15,967 nucleotides of DNA from NCBI GenBank assembly GCA_020024645.1, contig JAHHTN010000043.1, positions 1-15,967 of the forward strand. The letters run 5' to 3'. This document shows, one piece after another, positions 7,111 to 13,917 of the stretch. Origin of the DNA: Faecalimonas sp. GTDB lineage: Bacteria > Bacillota > Clostridia > Lachnospirales > Lachnospiraceae. Position 1 is the first letter of the stretch. Every line of letters starts with the position of its first letter. The notes below the pieces were generated by a model. That model ran no database searches. It was not told the origin of the DNA and was given only the letters and a program-made list of their open reading frames with translations. The position numbers were made by a program, and so were the translations under genes.

Positions 7111-7935
7111 TTATTCACCTGTTTCCTTCTTTTGAAAATGCATATTCACTTTTCCACCTAATAACATGATATACATAGAAAAATATAACCACAACATAAT
7201 TAAAACAATTGTTGTCAAACTTCCATACATATCTTCAAACCCTTTAAAAATTTCCATATATTTTGACACAAAGAATGAAGTTAATAACCACCCTACTGAT
7301 GTAAATAAAGCACCAGGAAGTTGTTCTAAAAGTTTATCTTTTCTATTTGGCAAAAATTTATAAATACATAATGAGAAAAGCAACAAAGCAAAAAATGCCG
7401 CTACCGTTCTAATTTCAATCATAAATTTTGTAATATGCGACGCCAAAGGAATATGTTTCTCCACAAATAAACTGATACTATTACCAAATCCAAGTACAAC
7501 AAGAGTTAATACAATAACAACAATAAATAAAACAGTATAAAATGTAGCTCGTATACGTAAATAAAAATAATTTCTTGTTTCACGACTATCATAAATCCAG
7601 TTCAATCCTGAAGTGACTGCTAAAACCCCTCTCCCCGCAGACCACATTGCTACAAGAATAGTAATCGGAATAACTGCTACAGATTGGTTATATACTTGAT
7701 TGACAATCGCTAAAATTGTAGGTGTAATGGAATCTGGCACAACCTGAGCAACCGCTGACATCACATCTACTTTTGTTAACGAAGTATATTGTACTAAAGT
7801 TAAAAGCAATAAAATAATGGGGATTAATGAAAGCACGAAAAAAAACGCTGACATTGCAGCATATGCACTTGTATGGTCATTTTCATCGGCTGCTAGCAAC
7901 TGATTTATTTTTTTTAACCATTTCTTCACATCCAT
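7111..7935 (-). CDS. YihY/BrkB family inner-membrane protein
   Basis: Integral membrane protein of 274 residues, with six predicted membrane segments near 26-48, 88-108, 130-152, 172-194, 205-224 and 238-262. The last segment carries the family hallmark YGSLTTIVLIMLWLYFSMYI, then MLLGGKVN. The amphipathic N-terminus contains the short SAYAAMSAFFFVLSLIP stretch found throughout the family. The function of YihY/BrkB proteins is not established; older annotations as ribonuclease BN are wrong. The length is normal. The ribosome site is unclear: only a GGGGA directly next to the ATG and an AGAGAG slightly further out. It is followed at once by the Nudix gene. No clear promoter is visible between it and the terminator hairpin of the gene upstream, so some read-through from there is possible. 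Confidence 0.9.
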   Translation of the reverse strand: MDVKKWLKKINQLLAADENDHTSAYAAMSAFFFVLSLIPIILLLLTLVQYTSLTKVDVMSAVAQVVPDSITPTILAIVNQVYNQSVAVIPITILVAMWSAGRGVLAVTSGLNWIYDSRETRNYFYLRIRATFYTVLFIVVIVLTLVVLGFGNSISLFVEKHIPLASHITKFMIEIRTVAAFFALLLFSLCIYKFLPNRKDKLLEQLPGALFTSVGWLLTSFFVSKYMEIFKGFEDMYGSLTTIVLIMLWLYFSMYIMLLGGKVNMHFQKKETGE

Positions 7936-7949
7936 TCCCCACTCTCTTT

Positions 7950-7984
7950 TATGAAAATCAAAGCCAACACATTTGATGTTGGCT
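7950..7984 (-). terminator. Terminator of the SpoIID-like gene
   Basis: Perfect 8-bp arms AGCCAACA (7962-7969) and TGTTGGCT (7977-7984) with a 7-base loop. Leftwards it is followed by TTGATTTTCAT, an interrupted U-run. It lies 60 bases after the SpoIID-like stop codon and only about 27 bases before the YihY start codon. Confidence 0.75.
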
Positions 7985-7987
7985 CTA

Positions 7988-8010
7988 GTTATTATGAAAG
8001 AAATAATAAC
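7988..8010. repeat. Perfect 8-7-8 inverted repeat between SpoIID-like gene and its terminator
   Basis: GTTATTAT-N7-ATAATAAC. It is AT-rich, so it would be a weak RNA hairpin, but the geometry is that of a DNA-binding site. It may also be a second part of the 3' structure. Confidence 0.5.
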
Positions 8011-8044
8011 ACACTTTTATTTTTTCTTCAAGATTCCGTAAACT

Positions 8045-9334
8045 CTATTTTTTCACTTCAATATCTTTATAAAACATTTTTAAAATTTCTTTATAGTTTT
8101 TCCCCTGTTTTGCCATTTCATTCGCTCCTGTTTGACTCATTCCTATTCCATGTCCATATCCGCCTCCAGTCACACTATATACTTTCCCTATTTTCTTTAT
8201 TTCAAAAAAAGCACTTGGCAAAAGTTCCATACTTTTTACCTTCTTTCCATCTTGCCGTTGAAGAAAATATCCTTCTCCACCTAATGCTCTTCGAATTTTA
8301 TTTTCTGTATCTATTGTAACTTTCTTTTTATCCCCAATAACAACAATTTGAAGTGCAACATTTCCAGCTCCTCTTTTTGTCACCGTAACATTACATAATT
8401 TTCCTATATCCGTTTTCGTACTTTTTTTTATTAAATTTTCTAATACTTTTTCTGGTATTTTTGCCGACCAACGATACCATGGTAAATTTTTCTCGTATGC
8501 ATTTCCATTTTCTGCTATATCAATCGAACATAAGTATCCATTTTGTTTTGTTCTCTGGCTCCCCCAAGCCTCTGCTGTTGTTGTCTTTCCACAAGATGTA
8601 GAAAAATAATATGTTGTGGCAACCTCACCGTTATACCAAACTTTTTCCATTTTAGTTTCATTTACTGCCCGTATGGTACTTTCCTGCTCATTTGAATTTC
8701 CATATACTTGGTATTCCGTACTATCATCTACATTCGCCTTATATTTGGGATACCCAAATCCTCTTGTCTGCTTTTCCGCATAACTTCTTGCACAAACCGC
8801 TTGTACTTTTAAAGCTTCAATACAATACGATGCTGGCATTTCACTTGGTACAACTGCATATAAATATTCTTCCAAAGGTAATTCGTTTACGATTGTAATT
8901 CCTTTTTTCGAACTATATAATTCCAGTTTTCCTCTATAAGCTGGTGTTCCATCTCCTCTTTTTAGTGAAACAATCATTATCTTATCTCCTTTTTCTTTAG
9001 AAGATATCTTTATTAACCCTTTTTCAAACATTTTATCATTCGGCATAATTTTTATTTCTTCATTTGGCTTACATTCTTTTTCTCTTCCACCAAACAGCAA
9101 AATCATTCCCGACTTCGCCTTCAAAACGACTTCGTTGTGTTCTACCTCTTTAAATCCATTTGTTTTAAGAACTACACGAATCATCTTTTCTTCAGCGTTT
9201 TTCTCCTCTTCAACTACTTTTATGGGATATGGTTCCTTTCTTTCTTGCATTTCTTTGTCCGCAAGAAGACTTAATAGACCAACACTTAAACATACACATA
9301 AAAAAATCGCACAACTATACATCCACTTTTTCAC
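8045..9334 (-). CDS. SpoIID/LytB-domain protein (stage II sporulation protein D-like)
   Basis: A 429-residue membrane-anchored protein of the SpoIID family; SpoIID is a lytic transglycosylase that trims peptidoglycan during forespore engulfment. There is an N-terminal membrane segment (about 5-24), then an extracytoplasmic region. The SpoIID domain begins near 125. PSEMP (163-167) contains the expected catalytic glutamate E165, followed by ALKVQAVCARSYA (174-186), YYFSTSCG (242-249) and the closing GYGHGIGMSQTGA (392-404). The protein is longer than Bacillus SpoIID because of an extra region of about 100 residues (about 30-125) before the domain. The GTG start has AAGAGG 6 bases upstream; an ATG four codons later has worse spacing. 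SpoIIM/SpoIIP partners and spoIIID are absent, so this may be a SpoIID paralogue, not the engulfment enzyme itself. It is monocistronic, lying between two terminators. Confidence 0.9.
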   Translation of the reverse strand: MKKWMYSCAIFLCVCLSVGLLSLLADKEMQERKEPYPIKVVEEEKNAEEKMIRVVLKTNGFKEVEHNEVVLKAKSGMILLFGGREKECKPNEEIKIMPNDKMFEKGLIKISSKEKGDKIMIVSLKRGDGTPAYRGKLELYSSKKGITIVNELPLEEYLYAVVPSEMPASYCIEALKVQAVCARSYAEKQTRGFGYPKYKANVDDSTEYQVYGNSNEQESTIRAVNETKMEKVWYNGEVATTYYFSTSCGKTTTAEAWGSQRTKQNGYLCSIDIAENGNAYEKNLPWYRWSAKIPEKVLENLIKKSTKTDIGKLCNVTVTKRGAGNVALQIVVIGDKKKVTIDTENKIRRALGGEGYFLQRQDGKKVKSMELLPSAFFEIKKIGKVYSVTGGGYGHGIGMSQTGANEMAKQGKNYKEILKMFYKDIEVKK

Positions 9335-9423
9335 ACTATACCTCTTGTCCTTTTTTCTATATGTATGTTCCCACCTTCTTCTTCATTCTTTTTATTTAAG
9401 GAATCCAAACATCACTATCTTTT
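9335..9423. promoter_or_regulatory. Leader region upstream of the SpoIID-like gene
   Basis: The promoter of the SpoIID-like gene should lie here, since a terminator closes the region on its upstream side. Leftwards I see CATACATA (7 of 8 to a sigma-E -10 box) around 9355-9362, but no matching -35 box, and no sigma-A pair. Promoter class is undecided. Confidence 0.3.
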
Positions 9424-9459
9424 ATAAAAAAATAAGCAGTCACATGATTGCGACTGCTT
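9424..9459 (-). terminator. Terminator of the 6S RNA gene
   Basis: Perfect 8-bp arms AAGCAGTC (9434-9441) and GACTGCTT (9452-9459). Leftwards it is followed by ATTTTTTTAT. Rightwards there is also a T-rich tail, but no rightward gene needs it. Confidence 0.88.
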
Positions 9460-9469
9460 TTATCTTTTG

Positions 9470-9651
9470 TATTCCCCAAAATGCCGGTTTCTGTATTTTG
9501 ACTCCTAGCAGTCTGCTAGGTGGGCAACCGCATCTGCTTTTCTGTCTTCCACTGCACGAATGGAGGCTTGACATATTACAGAGATATAGGAATCCCGTTT
9601 AAAGTATTGTAGGTTCAAAATAACAGAAGTTATCGAGCATTTCAGGTCTGT
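9470..9651 (-). ncRNA. ssrS: 6S RNA (regulator of sigma-A RNA polymerase)
   Basis: About 182 nt, the usual 6S length. A long closing helix joins CCTGAAATGC near the 5' end (9637-9646) to GCATTTTGGGG near the 3' end (9474-9484), ten contiguous pairs with two G-U. The GCAT-TTTGGGG end mirrors the GGCATCTCGGAG end of E. coli 6S RNA, and the 5' part resembles the CUGAGAUGUUCGC start. A small hairpin CCTAGC/GCTAGG (9504-9520) sits on the 3' side of the central region, as in other Firmicutes 6S RNAs. Another, ATAAC-N4-GTTAT, lies on the 5' side. It has its own strong promoter and terminator. Known 6S RNA mimics an open promoter and sequesters housekeeping RNA polymerase in stationary phase. The identity comes from size, closing helix and remembered motifs, not a covariance search. 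Confidence 0.8.
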
Positions 9652-9657
9652 AGTTAT

Positions 9658-9686
9658 ATTATAAATCATCTATTTCTCTTTTTCAA
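9658..9686 (-). promoter_or_regulatory. Sigma-A promoter of the 6S RNA
   Basis: TTGAAA (9681-9686), 17 bases, TATAAT (9658-9663, perfect). The -35 box lies inside the last codons of the transglutaminase gene. The predicted start is the A at 9651, which places the RNA's 5' end five bases before its closing helix. Confidence 0.88.
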
Positions 9687-11775
9687 GTATTGACAATATG
9701 CTTTTTAATAATAAATATTCTTCTTTATCCAACTGTTCTTTTCCATAATTTGCACGATATACAATATCAAGCATCTTTTCTCCTTTTTCTTTCGAAATCA
9801 CTATATACGCATGACATATCTTTTGTACAAACTCCTGATTTAATTCTTCTTCTCCACTTATTTTTTTCTTTTTCAAAAGTTGTTGATAAATCTGGTGAAA
9901 ACATTCTTGGATTTTTTCATTATAACCAGTGAGTTGTTTTTTCTTTCCTTTTCTCTTTTTCAACAAATATATTATTCCACTTCCACCTATAACTCCAACA
10001 CATACCACAACACATATGACTATTGGAAACACATTCGAATCTTTTTTCTTATAATGTTCCACCTTTTTCTTTTCTTGCTGTTTCGTACCCTTCTCTGTCT
10101 TTTGTAAATTTTCCTCTACCTTTGATATCGTATTATCAGTTTTTTTATTAACCTTCTCTTCTTCCATTGAACTTTTGACCTTCGTATATCCAGGTGTTGT
10201 TTCTATAGGAATCCAGCCTCCTCCAGAATAATATACCTCTGTCCATGCGTGAGCATTTCTTCCCGTAAGTACTGCTGTATATTTCCCATCCTTTTGTCTT
10301 TTAAACTCTTCTGGTTCTATTAAATATCCAGAAACATATCTTGCCGCAATTCCTTTTAGCCGAAAAAATAATGTTGCAGTTGTCGCGTAATGTGTACAAT
10401 ATCCTTTTCTATTTTCAAAAAAGAAATATTTTGCAAAATCTTTGTCCTTCGGAGTTTTCCCAGGATGTAAAGAATACTCCGTCTTCCTTCGCAATAATTC
10501 TCTCACCTCTTCGGCAATTGACTCCACATTTGTTCCACGTATAGACTTTCCAACCTCTTTAGAAAAACTTTCAACCACTTCTTTACTAACTCTTTTATAT
10601 TTATCGTTATAACTATTCCCATATATCTCTTCAATTTTTTTAAGTTCATCTAAAGCCGGAAATGCTTTTACAATATCATAGGAGTAATATTCTAATACCT
10701 GTTTATTGCCAAACTCCTTACGATTTCCGCCATACAGTGAACTCCCATATGGCTGATAATAATAATCTTTATTTGCATCAACATATTCAATCTCTATTGT
10801 ATCCAAAAACGAAGAGATTTCCTTTCGATGATTCAACATACTGTACATCATCCCAGTATCTTCATATCCATTTATTTCTTCCCATTTATTTCCCTTGTAA
10901 GTTTCTCCAATAAATCCCTGCAAATACATCCTATCTTTCACTTTTTTCTCAACAGTTACCTTCAAGTGTATTTTATTATCTTCTTCTAGCCTATCAACTT
11001 TTCCAAGTTCACCGCCATTCACTCCTCCCACACCTGACTTTTCTTGGAAAATATCTGCCGTCCTATTTTTCCAAAATTTTATAATACTTTCCTGATATTT
11101 TTTTGTATAATTCACACCTTTCTGAATAGATGCTTGAAATACGATTGCTCCTATAATAACAGATATTACTCCTATTACAACTCCTAAACTTCTTACCAAA
11201 CGCCTATCTGCATCTTTAATCTCTTTTCCTCTTGAAAGTCCCATCGTCACTAAAAGAATCCCTGCACAAACAAGCGTCTTTCCATTTGGTTCTTCTCCTG
11301 CCATAAACGGTATAGAAAAAATAACCAAACTAATCACTATCACTCCTAAGGCTCGCCTCGTTCTAACAATGATAAAAGTCATTATCCCTGCTGCTAAAAT
11401 CAAAAAGAACAATAATCCGACTGTAAATTTTTGATTATCATATAAAGGGACAATCTCTCCACTCTCTATATAATTTTTCATATGTTCTTTTATAAGTTTT
11501 ACAATATGATTCGTTTCTTTAAACAAACTTTTTCTCTTTAAAAAAAAGAGTATACTTTCTGATAAAATAATACTTCCTACAAACAAAATTTTGCCATACT
11601 GTTCTTTCTGTAACAAAACATATAAAACAACAGAAATCACTATAATACAAATATATACTATAGCTTGATTATATAGTATTCTAAATGTTTCTGTAATAGA
11701 AAATAAAACACCAAACTGCGCAATAATTATGTAAATTATTTGCATTATTTGTGCCCCTATGTTTATCTTTTTCAT
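9670..11775 (-). CDS. Membrane transglutaminase-like protein (DUF4129-type C-terminus possible)
   Basis: A 701-residue membrane protein with a transglutaminase-like cysteine-protease-fold domain. N-terminal membrane segments lie near 12-30, 37-56, 63-80, 118-138, 143-159, 167-180 and 197-214. An extracytoplasmic region follows. The core domain spans about 425-530: C460 in GYCTHYATTATLF, H509 in NAHAWTEVYY, and E525 in WIPIETTPGY at the place of the usual aspartate. A Lys/Glu-rich linker (535-580), a further membrane segment (583-605) and a cytoplasmic tail (606-701) complete it. This is the usual third member of MoxR-DUF58-transglutaminase operons; the reaction catalysed in bacteria is unknown. 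A GGGAAG ribosome site precedes the ATG, 12 bases after the DUF58 stop. The end of the gene carries the 6S promoter. Confidence 0.92.
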   Translation of the reverse strand: MKKINIGAQIMQIIYIIIAQFGVLFSITETFRILYNQAIVYICIIVISVVLYVLLQKEQYGKILFVGSIILSESILFFLKRKSLFKETNHIVKLIKEHMKNYIESGEIVPLYDNQKFTVGLLFFLILAAGIMTFIIVRTRRALGVIVISLVIFSIPFMAGEEPNGKTLVCAGILLVTMGLSRGKEIKDADRRLVRSLGVVIGVISVIIGAIVFQASIQKGVNYTKKYQESIIKFWKNRTADIFQEKSGVGGVNGGELGKVDRLEEDNKIHLKVTVEKKVKDRMYLQGFIGETYKGNKWEEINGYEDTGMMYSMLNHRKEISSFLDTIEIEYVDANKDYYYQPYGSSLYGGNRKEFGNKQVLEYYSYDIVKAFPALDELKKIEEIYGNSYNDKYKRVSKEVVESFSKEVGKSIRGTNVESIAEEVRELLRRKTEYSLHPGKTPKDKDFAKYFFFENRKGYCTHYATTATLFFRLKGIAARYVSGYLIEPEEFKRQKDGKYTAVLTGRNAHAWTEVYYSGGGWIPIETTPGYTKVKSSMEEEKVNKKTDNTISKVEENLQKTEKGTKQQEKKKVEHYKKKDSNVFPIVICVVVCVGVIGGSGIIYLLKKRKGKKKQLTGYNEKIQECFHQIYQQLLKKKKISGEEELNQEFVQKICHAYIVISKEKGEKMLDIVYRANYGKEQLDKEEYLLLKSILSILEKEK

Positions 11776-11787
11776 CTTTCTTCCCTA

Positions 11788-12876
11788 CTAAACGACAATT
11801 TCTACGGCCTCAAAAAAATGCTCCAAATCCTGATTTATTTGCAATGTTTCTTGCTGATTCACCTGCAATTCCAATGTATTTGTAAAACAAATTTTACTAG
11901 AATATGCCTCATTCCGATACTGATCACAATAACGTTCCGCCACATTTTCCTCGAGCAGATCTATCTGCATTTCCAAAAATTCTAACATAAATTGATAAAA
12001 AGTTTCCTCATCTTTTATCAACCGCCTACAAACAAATGAGTCTCCTTTCATTTGCCAAGCAATATAATGAACACATTTTTTATCAATCATTGCCATAGAA
12101 ATCGAGGCAACTCCTTGCAAAAATATTGAAATCTTTCGTTGGCTATATCTTTCTAATTTCCCTCCTACTAAGAAAAAAATCACTCCTGCTCCTAGAGGAT
12201 AACTATACTCTTTAACATATAATTCTTCTTGATTCGCACTAATTTTCCAGTGCACTTTCTGCATTCGATCACCGTTTCTATACTCTCTAATTTCATAAAT
12301 TTCTGTATTATCATCGCCACTTTTATCTTTCGCATAGTCGTCAGTTTCACTCAAAAACCATCTTGTCCTATAACTTACAATCAAATTCACTAGACATCGT
12401 CTTGGCATAACTAAAATTTCTTCCTGCACTTTTATTTTCTTTGGAAAAGAAAATCCCCCCCACCAATCCGAAACACTTATTCGTGGGAGTCCAACTATCA
12501 TTTTCCCGCATTTTTGTGCAGAGATATATTTGGTAATTTTTTCTTCTTTTTTCCCCTGTATATATTTTTTTAATATTTGTTTTTTCCTCTTTTTCTCTCC
12601 TCCGTATTGAACACTGAATCTCCCTCTAATTTGTGTTGGAAAATTGCTTTTGTTCCGTATCTCTACCGAAACAGGAATTTTCTCTCCTTGTTCTATCATT
12701 TTCCTATCAACTACTATCCTTACATTCGATTTAAATTGCACAAAATAACTCTCTAAAAAACACAAAATCAAAAATACTACTTCTGTAGAAAGAACCAATG
12801 CTCCTTCTTTCCACTCGTACAGTATATTCAAATAGATTGTTATTCCAATTATCACAAAATAGATTGTTTTTTTCAT
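11788..12876 (-). CDS. DUF58 domain-containing protein
   Basis: A 362-residue protein with two N-terminal membrane segments (about 4-20 and 29-46), then a beta-rich region (50-150). The DUF58 core, at about 190-230, contains EIREYRNGDRMQKVHWK and the closing ELYVKEYSYP. The remaining 130 residues resemble a von Willebrand A-like fold in this family, but I see no intact DxSxS metal site. DUF58 proteins are encoded with MoxR ATPases and are thought to be their membrane-linked partners; the biochemical role is unproven. The start codon lies 3 bases after the MoxR stop, with AGAGG in the end of the MoxR gene, so translation is probably coupled. The transglutaminase gene follows after 12 bases. 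Confidence 0.92.
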   Translation of the reverse strand: MKKTIYFVIIGITIYLNILYEWKEGALVLSTEVVFLILCFLESYFVQFKSNVRIVVDRKMIEQGEKIPVSVEIRNKSNFPTQIRGRFSVQYGGEKKRKKQILKKYIQGKKEEKITKYISAQKCGKMIVGLPRISVSDWWGGFSFPKKIKVQEEILVMPRRCLVNLIVSYRTRWFLSETDDYAKDKSGDDNTEIYEIREYRNGDRMQKVHWKISANQEELYVKEYSYPLGAGVIFFLVGGKLERYSQRKISIFLQGVASISMAMIDKKCVHYIAWQMKGDSFVCRRLIKDEETFYQFMLEFLEMQIDLLEENVAERYCDQYRNEAYSSKICFTNTLELQVNQQETLQINQDLEHFFEAVEIVV

Positions 12877-12879
12877 TCT

Positions 12880-13827
12880 CTATTTCCTCTTCGGTGTAGG
12901 TTCTTCCACCTTATTTAAGATTTCTCCCACAACATCTTCTACTTTTATCTGATTCGTTCTCGCTTTAAAATTCAATTGAATACGATGTCTTGCAACATTA
13001 TAAAATATCTCTTTTACATCTCTTGGGATGCAGTAATCTCTCCCCGACAAATATGCTATCGCTTTTGTTACCTTGGTAAGAGCAATTGTTCCCCTCGGAC
13101 TAATCCCCAATTCTATCATCGGATGGTTTCTTGTCATTGTAATAAGTTCGGCAATATACTTATAAATCACATCATGTATATAAACATTTTCCACTTCCTT
13201 TTGAATCGAAACTAGCATTTCTGCATTAATCACAGATTGTATATTTTTCAGCAGATTTCCTTCTTGATTTCCTTTTATAATTTCAATTTCATGTTCAACT
13301 TCTGGATATCCTATCGTCAGCGAAATAAAAAAACGATCTAATTGGGATTCTGGAAGCATCTGCGTACCAGCTGAACCGCTTGGATTTTCTGTAGCAATAA
13401 CCACAAATGGATTGGGGACTTTTCTTGTCACTTTATCAACTGTAACCGTTCCTTCCTCCATCACCTCAAGCAACGCTGATTGTGTTTTAGGCGAAGTTCT
13501 ATTAATTTCATCCGCCAACAAAAAATTGCACATAACAACTCCTTCTTGATAACGAAATTCTCCTATATATTTATCATACATAGAAAACCCTGTAATATCT
13601 GTAGGAAGTACGTCTGGAGTGAATTGTATACGATTCCATTTCATCCCCATACTTTTCGCAAATGACAACGCCAATGTAGTTTTTCCTACACCAGGAATAT
13701 CTTCAATCAAAATATGTCCTCCTGATAAAATTCCTGCCATAACTTTTCGAATGCATTCATCTTTTCCTATAACAACTTTTTTAACTTCTTCTACTATGTT
13801 TTGAGCAATTTCCATATATTTATCCAT
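12880..13827 (-). CDS. MoxR family AAA+ ATPase
   Basis: Cytoplasmic AAA+ ATPase of 315 residues, a chaperone-like remodelling enzyme. Walker A is GVGKTT (46-51), Walker B is LLADEINR (103-110), sensor 1 is ATENP (145-149, N148), the arginine finger is in LPESQLDRF (R165), and sensor 2 is ISPRG near 245. The length is normal for the MoxR branch. It is first gene of the MoxR-DUF58-transglutaminase operon, with AGGGAG 5 bases before the ATG. The promoter is an extended -10 box directly upstream, next to the pckA terminator. By analogy with other MoxR systems it probably helps fold or activate the two membrane-anchored partners. The actual client is unknown. Confidence 0.95.
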   Translation of the reverse strand: MDKYMEIAQNIVEEVKKVVIGKDECIRKVMAGILSGGHILIEDIPGVGKTTLALSFAKSMGMKWNRIQFTPDVLPTDITGFSMYDKYIGEFRYQEGVVMCNFLLADEINRTSPKTQSALLEVMEEGTVTVDKVTRKVPNPFVVIATENPSGSAGTQMLPESQLDRFFISLTIGYPEVEHEIEIIKGNQEGNLLKNIQSVINAEMLVSIQKEVENVYIHDVIYKYIAELITMTRNHPMIELGISPRGTIALTKVTKAIAYLSGRDYCIPRDVKEIFYNVARHRIQLNFKARTNQIKVEDVVGEILNKVEEPTPKRK

Positions 13828-13861
13828 ATTAACTCCCTATTAATTGTTTATTTTTCATTTC

Positions 13862-13870
13862 ATTATAACA
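13862..13870 (-). promoter_or_regulatory. Extended -10 promoter of the MoxR operon
   Basis: Leftwards it reads TGTTATAAT, an exact TGnTATAAT extended -10 element. The -35 position falls in the pckA terminator stem and has no recognisable hexamer. The predicted start near 13855 gives a leader of about 28 bases to the MoxR start codon. Confidence 0.7.
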
Positions 13871-13903
13871 TAAAAAATAGAATGTGCGATGCACATTCTA
13901 TTT
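13868..13903 (-). terminator. Terminator of pckA
   Basis: Perfect 13-bp stem: AAATAGAATGTGC (13875-13887) against GCACATTCTATTT (13891-13903), with a 3-base loop. Leftwards it is followed by TTTATG, so the RNA ends in a run of six U. It is 15 bases after the pckA stop codon. Confidence 0.9.
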
Positions 13904-13917
13904 CTTCTCAAATTTTA

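Noticed and set aside
7111..7935. Ribonuclease BN annotation for the YihY protein
   Set aside because: That name comes from an old mis-assignment of the family; the protein is a multi-pass membrane protein without nuclease motifs.
9350..9365. Sigma-E promoter for the SpoIID-like gene based on CATACATA
   Set aside because: The -10-like box has one mismatch and no -35 element at the required distance.
9474..9530. Alternative fold pairing AGATGC/GGTT with AACC/GCATTT in the 3' half of the 6S candidate
   Set aside because: It competes with the end-closing helix. It may form transiently, but the terminal 10-pair helix and total length agree with 6S RNA, so it was not used for identity.
9135..9602. 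A 155-codon plus-strand reading frame across the SpoIID start and the 6S gene
   Set aside because: It is antisense to both, has no family features, and is explained by AT-rich antisense sequence. The same applies to plus-strand frames at 7951-8319, 9690-10107, 10341-10913, 11740-11985 and 12976-13804.
9434..9651. Leader riboswitch controlling the SpoIID-like gene
   Set aside because: The hairpin and terminator order would allow it, but no known ligand-binding core was recognised, and length plus closing helix fit 6S RNA better.
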